A DNA stretch of 64,000 bases. Origin: Bacteroidaceae bacterium. GTDB lineage: Bacteria; Bacteroidota; Bacteroidia; Bacteroidales; Bacteroidaceae. The position numbers were made by a program, and so were the translations under genes. Of the stretch, positions 43,622 through 53,940 are shown in pieces. Below the pieces are notes generated by a model. It was not told where the DNA came from, did no database searches, and saw nothing but the letters and a program-made list of their open reading frames with translations. The number at the start of each line of letters is the position of its first letter. Positions within the stretch are counted from its first letter, which is position 1. Location of the stretch: positions 62,001 through 126,000 of the forward strand of contig JAFSNB010000039.1 in the NCBI GenBank assembly GCA_017447625.1. Reading direction: 5' to 3'.

Positions 43622-45445
43622 TTACTTTGCATTGTTATGGTAAGCCTCGTTCTCTTCAGCACCTGCATAGAAGGTCTTCTGAGTCAGGTTCGGATTAACC
43701 TTACATTCGTTCTTGTTGTAAGGCCAGTAGAGTGACTCCATACTGGAGAAGAGGGCGTTTGAACCGCCATTGGTGCCTGCCGTGAACTTCGAGCTCACCC
43801 ACGAACGGACGACTGCTGTGCTGTTGGCACGGCGTGCATAGCGCACGAGGTCGAACCAGCGCTTGCCCTCGAACATAAGTTCGCGGTTGCGGGCGGCAAG
43901 AATGTATTCTTCCATCTTGGCACGGTTCATATAACTGGCCATACGCGGCATGTCGCTCGTGGTGTTGGACCCCATATATGAGCGGTACTCGATGGGATAG
44001 ATCAGGAAGAATGCCTTCTGGAAGTTCTCGCGGTCGCTCTCCAGGGTGTCTGTGCCGGAGGTGAGCATACAATAGGCTTCTGCCTGCATCAGCATCACGT
44101 CGGTGAGACGGTAGAAGATGAAGTTGCGGTCGAGGTTGGTGTTGTAGGAGCGTGTAGCCTTGTATTGCAGTGAGCCGTTATCTCCGCGCTGAAGTGACAA
44201 AGACCTATAGACGTACTTGTTTACATAGCCGGAATTCAAGTCCTCGGCTTCGTGAACGTTGCCCCAGAAGCGGGCATCCTTGTCGTTGAGCCAGTACTTG
44301 TGGTTGGCGGCAGTGATGTCTGTCACAAGAGCATCAGGGGGAGCCAGAAATCCCTTGCCCTGATTACCTTTTTCATTGGGTTCAAAGTTTCCAAAGAGAG
44401 AGCCGGGAGCTGTGTTTCGGATGAAGTTGCTACCGCTGGTCCAGTTGAAGCTAAGCTCGAAGATGCTCTCGAAGGAGTTTCCACTTCCAAAGATGGAGTT
44501 GAACACCGATCCGTAAGAGCTTACAGATGAAGAACGTTCGCTGTAGAGAGGATAGCCGACTCCCTGGTCGCCGGAGTATTTAACCAATGAGAGGATTCCG
44601 GAGGAAGATACCATGCCGCCGCTGGAGACTACGGTGATAGTCTGTCCGTGAGAATAGTCTTCCTGATACTCTTTATACTTGGAGTCGATGACTTCCTGGC
44701 AGGCATCCACAGCCTTCTGATACTCGCCGCTCCACAGATACATATCTGCCAGGATGGCGTTGATACCGTTCTGGGTGATGCGGTTGCAGTTGCTGTCGTA
44801 CTGGCTGCTGCTGTCCTTCGGATAGCGTTTCATGCCATATCTCTTCACAGCCTCCAGGTCGGTGATGATGCGTGTGAGGATTGAATCGAAAGGCACGGGA
44901 GCGTTATAGGTGATGGCATCCTCGTCATAGATAGCATCGAACTGAGCCGGCACCTCCTTGAAGGCACGAATCAGATAGAAGTAGCAGAGCGAGCGGATGG
45001 CAGTCATCTCTGCGATGGTTGCGTTCACATCGTCCTGAGTGTATGAGGGGTCTTTCTCACGCACTTTCGGAGCCTTCTCGATGATGATGTTACATTTGTT
45101 GATTACGTGATAGAACGCAGCCCACGAGGTATAGCTGTTCGTGGAAAGCAGGTTCTCACGCTCAATGTTGTAGAGGTCTGTGTTGTCGTCGATGTTATAA
45201 CCGTTGTAGAGGTTGTCGCTGCGGCCTTCGCCCCAGATGAGGCATCGGCTGATGAAGGCATCGCTCTGCATTGCGGTATATACACCGGCCACCATCTGGT
45301 CAACGTCGTTCTTCTCATCCCAGAAATTATCCTCGCTTACAAGGTCCTTGGGCTTGATGTCAACGAAATCGCCACAGCCGGCCAGCACCAGACCCGCGAA
45401 GGCCAGTGCGGCTACATTATATAATATGTGATGTATCGTTTTCAT
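43622..45445 (-). CDS. SusD/RagB-family nutrient-binding lipoprotein (first pair)
   Basis: A 607-residue lipoprotein with lipobox LVLAGC (Cys about 24, followed by GDFVDIKPKD). TPR-like helices typical of SusD (WAAFYHVINKCNIIIEKAPK, TAIRSLCYFYLIRAFKEVPA) and the family signature AARNRELMFEGKRWFDLVRY (about 530-550) are present. It follows its SusC partner by 19 bases. Confidence 0.93.
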   Translation of the reverse strand: MKTIHHILYNVAALAFAGLVLAGCGDFVDIKPKDLVSEDNFWDEKNDVDQMVAGVYTAMQSDAFISRCLIWGEGRSDNLYNGYNIDDNTDLYNIERENLLSTNSYTSWAAFYHVINKCNIIIEKAPKVREKDPSYTQDDVNATIAEMTAIRSLCYFYLIRAFKEVPAQFDAIYDEDAITYNAPVPFDSILTRIITDLEAVKRYGMKRYPKDSSSQYDSNCNRITQNGINAILADMYLWSGEYQKAVDACQEVIDSKYKEYQEDYSHGQTITVVSSGGMVSSSGILSLVKYSGDQGVGYPLYSERSSSVSSYGSVFNSIFGSGNSFESIFELSFNWTSGSNFIRNTAPGSLFGNFEPNEKGNQGKGFLAPPDALVTDITAANHKYWLNDKDARFWGNVHEAEDLNSGYVNKYVYRSLSLQRGDNGSLQYKATRSYNTNLDRNFIFYRLTDVMLMQAEAYCMLTSGTDTLESDRENFQKAFFLIYPIEYRSYMGSNTTSDMPRMASYMNRAKMEEYILAARNRELMFEGKRWFDLVRYARRANSTAVVRSWVSSKFTAGTNGGSNALFSSMESLYWPYNKNECKVNPNLTQKTFYAGAEENEAYHNNAK

Positions 45446-45464
45446 ATTCTAAATAGCTTTCAGG

Positions 45465-48400
45465 TTAGAATCCAATGGTCACGCCCACGGTGTATGACTT
45501 GGAGCGCGGGGTCTTGCTTGAATCGGTAGAGATACCCTCGCCGCCGTAGCCGATTTCGGGGTCAACACCCGAATACTTGGTCAGACAGAAGAGGTTGTTC
45601 GCACTGGCGTAGAGACTCAGCTGGTTGAAGCCCCATTTCTTGATGAGCTTGGTGTCGAAGCTGTAGGAGAGCTGCAGGTAGTTCAGACGAAGGAACGTAC
45701 CGTCCTCAACGAAGCGGTCGCTGACCAGAGTGTTGTAGTTGGTTCCGTCGCCGTACATAGCGCGCGGGATAGAGGTGACGTCACCCTCCTTGCGCCAGCG
45801 GTAGTTCACGGCCTGGCTCTGGTTGTTGTTGCTGACCATGGACTCCATGTCCAGACGAGCCATGTTGAAGATGTCGTAGTCGATACGGTAGTTGAACTGT
45901 GCGTTCAGAGCCAGACGGTCCCAATGCAGTTTGAAGCCGAAACCGCCGGTGAGCTTTGGCAGAGAGTTACCGAGATAAACGATATCGAGCTCGTTGATGT
46001 TACCGTCGTGGTTGATATCCTCGTAGATGGCATCGCCGCCCTTGAACTTATAGAGGCTGCTGCCTTCCTCATAGCAGAACTGCATCTGCAGAGGATCACC
46101 CTTGGCATCGGTGATGACCTGACCGTTGGCGTTCAGGGCAACAGGATAGGTCTTGCCGGCGTCGATGTTTGCCTGCAGGGCAGCCAAACCCTGTGACTTG
46201 GCAACGCGGAGGGCGCTCTTCGTGGTTCCGTCGTAGTTGTACTGATAGACACCGTTGTAGCGGAAACCGTAGATGGCGCCGAACGGGTTGTTCACCTGCA
46301 CACGCTGCAGGAGAGCACGGTTCTTACGCTCGAAGTCGCGGTTCTTGGTCTCCAGGATGAGCGGGTCGAGTTCGGTAATCACGTTGTGGTTGTTGGCGAA
46401 GTTGACGTTCACGTCCAGATAGAACTTGCCTTTCTTGGCCAGACGCTCGCCGACGATGCTGAACTCCCAACCGTTGTTGCGCATGTTACCGGTGTTGCGG
46501 TAAGCCAGTGAGCTGTAACCGTTGGAGCTCGGAATCTGGAAGTTGCTAAGCAACATTCCCTTGGTTGTCTGCGAATAGAGGTCGATGACGAACTTGAGTC
46601 TGTCCTCGAAGAAGCCGAGGTCGAAGGCTCCGTTGATCGTGTATTTGTTCTCCCAGCGCAGCTGAGTAAGCTTCAATCCGTTGGGGTTCATGGCGATGGT
46701 ACCGAGATACTGATTGCCTGAGCTGTAGGTGTTCATGTAGAGGTTTGAACCGATGTTACCGTTACCTACACGACCCCAACCGAGACGAATACCGAACATA
46801 CTCATTTCAATCTTGTCCTGAGCCCATTTCATGAACTTCTCATCGATGACGTTCCAACGGCCGGAGACAGCGGGGAAGACACCCCAGCGGTTGCTCGGGC
46901 CGAACTTGTCGGTTGCGTCAGCACGGACGGAGAAAGAAATGGCATATTTGCTCTTGTAGGAATAGTGAGCAGAGAAGGTGTAGAAGAGAGAACGCCACTG
47001 GCCGAAACCGCTACCCATCTCTGTAACCAGACCACCGGCGGTGGCGTTGGTAAGACCTGACGGCAGACGGCTCACGCCGTTGTTCTGGCTGCTGCTGCTA
47101 CCGCTCACCAGCTGGAAGCGGCCCATCATCGTGAGGAAATGATCCTCGTTCTTGAAGTGAGGCTTGAAGTTGAGTGTGTGGGTAGTGGTGAAAGCCAGAC
47201 TCTTGCTTGAAGAGTTGCTCGTGGAGTGGGTGTTGATGTAGTCAGCCGTAGAGAGGGCACGCGGATAGTCGCGGTCGCTGTAGGCGTTATATACATTCAT
47301 AACGACACGTCCGTTGTAGTTCAGCTGTGTCTTGCTGTCGTCGATGCCGAGCAACTTATACTCCAGCTCAAGTTCAGGAGTGATGTCGTAGGTGGTATAG
47401 ATGTTCTTTGACAGAGCTGCACTTGCCAGCGGGTTGGCAAGTCCTTTCTGGTCTTTGAGCTTGGTATCTGCACTCTGCAGCATATAGTAGAACTCACCTG
47501 TCGGCTGGTTGTCACGGGTCATCTCATACGGAGAGAGGTTAGGCATCTTCTTGTAGGCGATACCCAGGAGGTCGTCGGAGTTCTGATAGTTCTTCGTATA
47601 TGTGAGGGCGAAGTTGGAGATGATCTTGATGCGGTCGTTCACGAAATAGTCCAATGCCATACGGGTGGAGAAGCGGTCGAGCTTCTGCTGTAAGACAGTA
47701 CCGGTTTCGTGGTCGTAACCGCCGGAGATACGGAACAGGGTCTTGTCGTCACCACCGCTGATGCTGACGTAGTGGTTCTGGCGCAGACCGGTCTTGCGGA
47801 CGAGATTCACCCAGTCGGTGTTCTTGTTGTACATGTTGTACTCGGAGAAGTTCTCGTCGTAGTTCAGCTCGTTGACGTTGGCTGCGGTGGGATCCTGCTT
47901 GGGGTTGAAGTAGCTCTCCTTCAGGAGCATGGTGTACTGGTCACCGTTGAGTAGCTTGAGGCCGGTGGGCTGATGTGTGAAGGTCAGTTTACCGGAGTAG
48001 GTCACACGGGCAGGACCGCGGCTACCGCGCTTTGTGGTGATTTCGATGACACCGTTGGCACCCTGGGAACCCCAGATGGCTGTTGCGGCGGCATCCTTCA
48101 ACACCTTGATGTCAGCGATATCCTCGGTGTTCACGTTCAACAACTGTGCGAAGCGCTCCTCGTTGGCGGTGGAAACATCGAAGTCCGTCTGGTCAACGTT
48201 CCACACGTTTCCGTTCACAACGATAAGGGGCTCGTTACCCAGCTGTGAGATGGTGGAGGCACCGCGCAGACGCATGGATGAGGCCTTACCGAGGTCACCG
48301 CTCTGCACGATATCCAGACCGGCGATACGTCCCTGCAGGGCTTCATCGACGCTGGTGATACCGAGTCCCTCGAACTCCTTGGCAGAAATGCCCTGAGCAG

Positions 48401-48788
48401 AGAAGGAGACCTCACGTTCAGGAATAGCCAGACCGCTGGTCTTCATCGTCTTCTTGGCGACGATCTTCACCTCCTTCATGGTCTTGGTGGCATCTTCCAT
48501 CTTAATCTTATACACAGTCTTGTTGATAGGCAGCTTCTGGGTCTTGAAGCCCATAAAGCTGATGCGCAGGCTGTTCTTCGGACTCTTGATGGCGAGCACG
48601 AAGTTACCGTTCATATCTGTAACGGTGGAGTTCAGGATACGGTTTGAGGCATCGATCTCCACTACGCTCGCACCGGGGAGCACATCGACATCGTCGCTGA
48701 CGGTACCACTGATGCGGCTGATCTGACCCATAGCCAGTGTTGAAACGAGCATTAGGCCAAGTGTTAATGCATATTTTAGGTGTCTCAT
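45465..48788 (-). CDS. SusC/RagA-family TonB-dependent transporter (first pair)
   Basis: A 1107-residue outer-membrane transporter: signal peptide (about 1-21), regulatory domain (about 24-100, ISRISGTVSDDVDVLPGASV), TonB-box region, plug with LRGASTISQLGNEPLIVVNG and AIWGSQGANGVIEITTKRGS, then the barrel with the terminal strand SKTPRSKSYTVGVTIGF. Its ATG overlaps the stop of the 939-residue FAS1 gene (ATGA). The two SusC proteins of the operon are only distantly similar, so this is not a recent duplication. Confidence 0.95.
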   Translation of the reverse strand: MRHLKYALTLGLMLVSTLAMGQISRISGTVSDDVDVLPGASVVEIDASNRILNSTVTDMNGNFVLAIKSPKNSLRISFMGFKTQKLPINKTVYKIKMEDATKTMKEVKIVAKKTMKTSGLAIPEREVSFSAQGISAKEFEGLGITSVDEALQGRIAGLDIVQSGDLGKASSMRLRGASTISQLGNEPLIVVNGNVWNVDQTDFDVSTANEERFAQLLNVNTEDIADIKVLKDAAATAIWGSQGANGVIEITTKRGSRGPARVTYSGKLTFTHQPTGLKLLNGDQYTMLLKESYFNPKQDPTAANVNELNYDENFSEYNMYNKNTDWVNLVRKTGLRQNHYVSISGGDDKTLFRISGGYDHETGTVLQQKLDRFSTRMALDYFVNDRIKIISNFALTYTKNYQNSDDLLGIAYKKMPNLSPYEMTRDNQPTGEFYYMLQSADTKLKDQKGLANPLASAALSKNIYTTYDITPELELEYKLLGIDDSKTQLNYNGRVVMNVYNAYSDRDYPRALSTADYINTHSTSNSSSKSLAFTTTHTLNFKPHFKNEDHFLTMMGRFQLVSGSSSSQNNGVSRLPSGLTNATAGGLVTEMGSGFGQWRSLFYTFSAHYSYKSKYAISFSVRADATDKFGPSNRWGVFPAVSGRWNVIDEKFMKWAQDKIEMSMFGIRLGWGRVGNGNIGSNLYMNTYSSGNQYLGTIAMNPNGLKLTQLRWENKYTINGAFDLGFFEDRLKFVIDLYSQTTKGMLLSNFQIPSSNGYSSLAYRNTGNMRNNGWEFSIVGERLAKKGKFYLDVNVNFANNHNVITELDPLILETKNRDFERKNRALLQRVQVNNPFGAIYGFRYNGVYQYNYDGTTKSALRVAKSQGLAALQANIDAGKTYPVALNANGQVITDAKGDPLQMQFCYEEGSSLYKFKGGDAIYEDINHDGNINELDIVYLGNSLPKLTGGFGFKLHWDRLALNAQFNYRIDYDIFNMARLDMESMVSNNNQSQAVNYRWRKEGDVTSIPRAMYGDGTNYNTLVSDRFVEDGTFLRLNYLQLSYSFDTKLIKKWGFNQLSLYASANNLFCLTKYSGVDPEIGYGGEGISTDSSKTPRSKSYTVGVTIGF

Positions 48789-51604
48789 CTTCTTCTATGG
48801 GTTTTATGACGTTTTACTTCACCGCCGCCTTCGCCGCCTTCTTCCTCTTCAGCTACGACTGGAGGTGCAGGTATAGGCGCTTTGAGCAGTTGTGCATTCT
48901 TATCGTAGAACAGCGGAGAGTTGATCTTGTGCAGCACCATATACGATGCGTTGTAGATGAAGTTCGCGTTCTCCACGGTGGTCTTACCGGGGCTGTCGCC
49001 CTGATTCAGAGCGAAGAGATACTGGGTAGTCATCACGTTGCTGTCGGAGCCTTTGATAACGTTGTGGGTGTCACCATTGAGGTCAGTAACGTTGATGTTC
49101 GAGCCGTCGTAGGTCACGGTGAGGCTGCGGAATCGGTTCGATGCGGTGTCCAGGAGGGCAGTCTCATAAGGCTGGTTGGATACCAGTTCGCCGTCGAAAT
49201 AGACAGAGTTATCCTGGATGTGGTAACGAACGAAGCTCTCAATCTTGGAACGGATCAGAGCCATGATGGAATCCACCTCGCGCACGGAATAGGTCTCGTC
49301 GCCTGTAGATTTGTACTCTGACCAAGCGTCGTAGAGATCCCAGGTGGGGAGCTGTCCGGAATCGATCAGCGGCCTGAGAGATGTGCTGTCAGGAACAAAC
49401 ATCGTGTAGTGGTAAGCGCTAAGGAAGCTGATGGCGCGGTCGAGAGTGGCCAGATTGTTGTCTGCTTTCACAGTCACGGTCTGCTTCAGGAAGTCGCATC
49501 CGCGAAGCAGAGATCCGAACAGATTGAAGTCTGTGTGATTGATTGTGTCGGACAGAGCTGCATACGGGCTGGTGAGTGTGGACGAGGGAATAGTGTTCAC
49601 CACGTATGTGATACCGTTACCGTCGTTCTGCAACTGGTTATAGGTGCGCTCCACGGGAATCAGCTGTCCGGCCTCGTATTCGGCACTTCCGCCTAATGCG
49701 CTCACGCTGTCGCCGGAGAATTCCACGATGATCGGGGCACCGGCTTTGTTGACATAAATGGTCTGACCGCGATGGAATTGGGGCTGAGCGTCAGTCTGAA
49801 CGATGATGGTGTTGTCCAGCAGATCGCCCAGACGGTTCTGAATCATCTGTGTCGTGGGCTGTGCGGACTTGATGGCCAGGGTGCGGGTGGTGTCCGCCGG
49901 GTCTTCATTAATTATATACGCGCGCGCGCTCACGACATCGGTTGCATCCGGGTCGATGTAGAACTCATAAAAGACCGGACTGCCGTTCTCCTCCGTACGG
50001 TTCAGGGTCACAGGGTCAACATAGTGCCTCATGGCCACGTCCGTAGGCAGGATATATGAGTACTTCGAGCCGGTGGAGTTCAGATAAGCCTGATAGTCAG
50101 CCAGCGTCCAAGCGGAGTTCGATGCATAAACCGAGGTGTAGATGGTGCTCATGTCTGTCGTTCCGCGGATGATGGCGGGGAAGAACACGCTCTTATACTC
50201 AGGAGCGGTAAACACCTTGTTTACCTTGTAGATGACACCGTTGTTGCAGACTAAGCAGCTCTCGATGTCACCGGTGGTGATGCCCATCTCGTCGCCGGCG
50301 GTGTTCTTCATCTGGGCGAACTTGCTGGGAACGGTGCTGCTGAAGCTTGAGAGCATGTGGTTGTTCAACAGGGGCTGAATCACATTGTCGGGAACAGCAT
50401 CCCAGCCGCCTTCCTTATAGCGCTCATAGAGGGGGCCGTCGCGGAAGAAAGCCTCCATAGCTGAGTCTGTGGGAACGATCATTGCTGCGCAGTCCTCCTG
50501 GTAGTTGATGTGGTTGTCACCGGTATAAACGCGGTAGCGGTTCCAACCCGGGTCGAACATCAGAAGGCCGTTGTTCTGCACGGTTGTCGTTCCGTTGTTG
50601 AACGACTTGTGGGTGTTTGTGCCCTTGCTGTTACTGTTGTCCTGATTGAAATAGCGCTTCACGAACACGGAGTCTGTCTTGCCCGTGAGCTCGCGGTAGG
50701 TGGCCGTAGCGGTGGCGCTGTACTCAGGATAGCTGAAGCGGTCCATCAGACGGCTGAATATTGAGAAGTCGTTACTCTTGGCAATCTCGTTTGCCATATT
50801 GTCCAGAGCCTCCGGAACTTCTTCCAGCACGTGGATATAACCGTTCTGGCAGGTGATGTCAGCTTCTGTCACCACGTGGCCGTTGATATACGAACGGCTC
50901 ACGTCGTTGGCCTTGCCGTTGGTGATCAGGCTGTAGTCATCGTTGGTGATGGACTTGTTTGTCATATAGTCAGGCAGGAAGTGGATCATCGTCTGCGAGT
51001 TCTCATCCTGAAGAATGAGGATGCTGTCTCTGCCACGCAGGTACGACCAGAAGTCCACTACCCTATTGTTCTTATCCACACGAGTAGGTATCACGGCGGG
51101 GAACTCTGCCGGACGCATCACGGGGATGCGGTCCATCGGGTCCTGCAGCGATTCGCGACGCATACAGGCACCGCGCTCCGGCTCGTCGCCTGCGAGGTTG
51201 CTGAGCAACTCAATCAGATAAGCGCTGTTCACCATACTCGATTTCAGGATCATCTTCTTGTCCGCGGTCGAGAGGCCGCTGAGACCCGAGATCCCCTTTC
51301 TTTGGAAGAACCGCTGCCAGGCCGCATCGTCGGCCACAAACAGGGTTCGACTACCCGTTCGGCGCAGCACGTCGGCATAGCCGGCCTCTGCCATTTCCGG
51401 GTCGTTGATGAGAGCTAAGGTCGTCTGGAAGTTCCCTCGGCTCTCCAGTTCTTCATAAATACTGCTTCCTAACCACGACGGCGTTCCCACCAGCAAATCG
51501 TCCTTACATGACGACAAGCCCGCAGAACCTCCGAGCGCCAGGAGTGCAGTACACATGGCTACCGTCATTTTAGACAGTCTCCGTTTGAAAATACTGTTTC
51601 CCAT
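48785..51604 (-). CDS. FAS1 (fasciclin) domain lipoprotein, first gene of the operon
   Basis: I choose the ATG at 51604 (MGNSIFKRRLSKMTVAMCTA) because it gives a proper lipoprotein signal with lipobox GLSSC (KDDLLVGT following); the upstream in-frame extension to 51805 is AT-rich leader. The 939-residue protein has several FAS1-like units: about 45-140 (ELESRGNFQTTLALINDPEM, then RTLFVADDAAWQRFFQRKG), about 290-470 (DCAAMIVPTDSAMEAFFRDG), about 480-640 and about 690-860 (HYTMFVPDSTSLRPLIDSGQ). The tail is glycine/glutamate-rich and basic (EEEEGGEGGGEVKRHKTHRR). Translationally coupled to SusC. Confidence 0.82.
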   Translation of the reverse strand: MGNSIFKRRLSKMTVAMCTALLALGGSAGLSSCKDDLLVGTPSWLGSSIYEELESRGNFQTTLALINDPEMAEAGYADVLRRTGSRTLFVADDAAWQRFFQRKGISGLSGLSTADKKMILKSSMVNSAYLIELLSNLAGDEPERGACMRRESLQDPMDRIPVMRPAEFPAVIPTRVDKNNRVVDFWSYLRGRDSILILQDENSQTMIHFLPDYMTNKSITNDDYSLITNGKANDVSRSYINGHVVTEADITCQNGYIHVLEEVPEALDNMANEIAKSNDFSIFSRLMDRFSYPEYSATATATYRELTGKTDSVFVKRYFNQDNSNSKGTNTHKSFNNGTTTVQNNGLLMFDPGWNRYRVYTGDNHINYQEDCAAMIVPTDSAMEAFFRDGPLYERYKEGGWDAVPDNVIQPLLNNHMLSSFSSTVPSKFAQMKNTAGDEMGITTGDIESCLVCNNGVIYKVNKVFTAPEYKSVFFPAIIRGTTDMSTIYTSVYASNSAWTLADYQAYLNSTGSKYSYILPTDVAMRHYVDPVTLNRTEENGSPVFYEFYIDPDATDVVSARAYIINEDPADTTRTLAIKSAQPTTQMIQNRLGDLLDNTIIVQTDAQPQFHRGQTIYVNKAGAPIIVEFSGDSVSALGGSAEYEAGQLIPVERTYNQLQNDGNGITYVVNTIPSSTLTSPYAALSDTINHTDFNLFGSLLRGCDFLKQTVTVKADNNLATLDRAISFLSAYHYTMFVPDSTSLRPLIDSGQLPTWDLYDAWSEYKSTGDETYSVREVDSIMALIRSKIESFVRYHIQDNSVYFDGELVSNQPYETALLDTASNRFRSLTVTYDGSNINVTDLNGDTHNVIKGSDSNVMTTQYLFALNQGDSPGKTTVENANFIYNASYMVLHKINSPLFYDKNAQLLKAPIPAPPVVAEEEEGGEGGGEVKRHKTHRRR

Positions 51605-51741
51605 TGATTGAACTTGAATATATGTTTTAATTATTTGTTTTATAGCACTTTCCTCAGCACTGCACAGCACCAATTTTGCGCAATTTTGCGCATTTCCGGC
51701 ACTTTTCAGCACGTTAAACAGCACATTTGACGCCAAAATTA
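51605..51741 (-). promoter_or_regulatory. Leader and candidate promoter of the FAS1/SusCD operon
   Basis: Minus-strand TAATTTTG (plus 51734-51741) fits the -7 consensus, giving a leader of about 120 bases; I find no -33 TTTG at the right distance. The leader repeats CAGCAC about five times (plus 51655-51718) and has overlapping TTTTGCGCAATTTTGCGCA around 51672-51690. These words could be regulator sites, but no regulator gene is adjacent. Confidence 0.45.
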
Positions 51742-51935
51742 ACACTAATTTTTGTTTCGTGCTTCTTTTTATCAAAAGAATAATGTTAAATATGCTCAAT
51801 AACATAAACTCAACACATTTTCAGTTAAATAACAACACAGCCCTTACTGGCAGGCGAAAACAGCCCGCTTTTCCCAAAATAGACAAATATTTAAATTTTT
51901 CTCCATTTTTATTTTCTTATGTCGGCATAAAGCAG

Positions 51936-51943
51936 TAATTTTG
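51936..51943 (+). promoter_or_regulatory. -7 promoter element of thrS
   Basis: TAATTTTG, about 32 bases before the ATG of thrS; transcription should begin near 51950. The -33 region (TATTTTC) is weak. It is divergent from the operon promoter 200 bases away. Confidence 0.55.
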
Positions 51944-51974
51944 CGCCGCAAATTATAAAAACGAACAAAAACGA

Positions 51975-53918
51975 ATGATTAAAATTACGTTGCCCGATGG
52001 TTCCGTACTCGAAAAAGAGGCGGGCGTAACGGGTTTGCAGATTGCCGAGGGCATCTCTCCGCGCTTGGCTGCCGACGTGCTTGCATGCAGCGTCAATGGT
52101 GAAACCGTAGAACTGAACCGTCCGATTACGGAGGATGCCACACTGGTTCTCTATAAGTGGGACGACGAAGAGGGCAAGCACGCTTTCTGGCACACCAGTG
52201 CCCACCTGATGGCAGAGGCTCTCCAGGAGCTCTACCCCGGTATCCAGTTCGGCATTGGCCCTGCCATAGAGCGCGGCTTCTACTATGATGTTATGCCGCC
52301 CGAGGGCGTTACGATTCGCGAGGCCGACTTCCCCGCTATCGAGCAGAAGATGATGGAGCTGGTTCAGCGCAAGGAAGAGCTTGTGCGCCGCGACATCAGC
52401 AAGGCAGACGCACTCAAGTTCTTCGGCGACCGCGGCCAGACATACAAGAACGAGCTCATTGCCGACCTCGAAGACGGCCACATCACCACATACACCCAAG
52501 GTGCATTCACCGACCTCTGCCGAGGCCCGCACCTCACGAGCACAGCCCCCATCAAGGCAGCCAAGATGACAGCCGTAAGCTCTGCCTACTGGCGTGGCGA
52601 TGAGAAGCGTCCGCAGATGACCCGCATCTACGCCATCACCTTCCCGAAGAAGAAACTCCTGGATGAGTACGTGACTCTGATGGAAGAAGCCAAGAAGCGC
52701 GACCACCGACGCATCGGTAAGGAGATGGAATTGTTCATGTTCTCAGAGCGTGTCGGCAAGGGCCTCCCGATGTGGCTGCCGAAAGGCACAGCACTCCGTC
52801 TGCGCTTAGAGGATTTCTTGAAGAAAATCCAAAAGCGTTTTGGGTATCAGCAGGTTATGACACCGCATATCGGCGGCAAGAATCTCTATGTAACCTCTGG
52901 CCACTGGGCTCATTACGGCAAAGATTCCTTCCGTCCCATCACCACTCCGGAGGAGGGCGAGGAGTATCTGCTGAAGCCGATGAACTGCCCTCACCACTGT
53001 GAGATTTACGCCTCCAAGCCCCGCTCGTACAAGGACCTGCCACTCCGTCTCGCTGAGTTCGGAACGGTATATCGCTACGAGCAGAGCGGCGAGCTCCACG
53101 GCCTCACCCGCGTGCGTTCGTTCACTCAGGACGATGCCCACCTCTACTGCCGTCCAGAGCAGGTGAAAGAAGAGTTCATCCGCGTGATGGACATCATTCA
53201 GATTATCTTCCGCGCACTCGACTTCAACAACTTCGAGGCTCAGATTTCCCTGCGCGACCCCAACGACAAGGAGAAGTACATCGGCTCCGACGAGGTTTGG
53301 GAACAGGCCGAACGTGCTATCATCGAGGCTTGTGAGGAGAAGGGACTTCCCACCCGCACAGAACTCGGCGAAGCCGCCTTCTACGGCCCGAAGCTCGACT
53401 TCATGGTGAAGGACGCCCTTGGCCGCCGCTGGCAGCTGGGTACAATCCAGGTCGATTACAACCTGCCCGAGCGCTTCCAGCTGGAATACACCGGCGAGGA
53501 CAACCTCAAGCACCGTCCCGTAATGATCCACCGCGCCCCGTTCGGCTCTATGGAGCGTTTCGTGGCCGTGCTCATCGAGCACACCGCCGGCCACTTCCCC
53601 CTGTGGCTCGCTCCCGATCAGGTGGCTATCCTGCCCATCTCTGAGAAATATAATGATTACGCATATCGCCTGCGCGAGTATTTCGAGCAGCAGGAAGTGC
53701 GCTGCATCATCGACGACCGCAACGAGAAGATCGGACGCAAGATCCGCGACAACGAGATGAAACGCATCCCCTATATGGTCATTGTTGGTGAGAAAGAAGA
53801 GGCAGATGGCCTTGTCAGCGTAAGAAAACAGGGCGGAGGAGACCAAGGAAGCATGAAATTTGAGGATTTTGCAAAGAAAATCCTCGATGAGGTGCGCGAA
53901 ATGACGGAAAAGTACTAA
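51975..53918 (+). CDS. thrS: Threonine-tRNA ligase
   Basis: Charges tRNA-Thr. The 647 residues contain the TGS domain (about 1-62, [20 protein letters not shown]), the editing domain with [16 protein letters not shown], the class II catalytic core with zinc cysteine in [10 protein letters not shown], motif 2 [20 protein letters not shown] and motif 3 [11 protein letters not shown], and the anticodon-binding domain (about 540-640). First gene of thrS-infC-rpmI-rplT. Confidence 0.98.
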   Translation: MIKITLPDGSVLEKEAGVTGLQIAEGISPRLAADVLACSVNGETVELNRPITEDATLVLYKWDDEEGKHAFWHTSAHLMAEALQELYPGIQFGIGPAIERGFYYDVMPPEGVTIREADFPAIEQKMMELVQRKEELVRRDISKADALKFFGDRGQTYKNELIADLEDGHITTYTQGAFTDLCRGPHLTSTAPIKAAKMTAVSSAYWRGDEKRPQMTRIYAITFPKKKLLDEYVTLMEEAKKRDHRRIGKEMELFMFSERVGKGLPMWLPKGTALRLRLEDFLKKIQKRFGYQQVMTPHIGGKNLYVTSGHWAHYGKDSFRPITTPEEGEEYLLKPMNCPHHCEIYASKPRSYKDLPLRLAEFGTVYRYEQSGELHGLTRVRSFTQDDAHLYCRPEQVKEEFIRVMDIIQIIFRALDFNNFEAQISLRDPNDKEKYIGSDEVWEQAERAIIEACEEKGLPTRTELGEAAFYGPKLDFMVKDALGRRWQLGTIQVDYNLPERFQLEYTGEDNLKHRPVMIHRAPFGSMERFVAVLIEHTAGHFPLWLAPDQVAILPISEKYNDYAYRLREYFEQQEVRCIIDDRNEKIGRKIRDNEMKRIPYMVIVGEKEEADGLVSVRKQGGGDQGSMKFEDFAKKILDEVREMTEKY

Positions 53919-53923
53919 ATTTG
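53916..53923 (+). promoter_or_regulatory. Possible internal promoter element for infC
   Basis: TAAATTTG overlapping the thrS stop codon matches the -7 consensus, 18 bases before the infC ATG; no good -33 box upstream. A promoter this close would give a nearly leaderless infC mRNA. Confidence 0.3.
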
Positions 53924-53940
53924 CGCCCGATTTGGGAAAT

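Noticed and set aside
51605-51805. A longer N-terminus for the first FAS1 protein, starting at 51805
   Set aside because: It would place an AT-rich, non-signal stretch before a perfect lipoprotein signal that begins with its own ATG at 51604.
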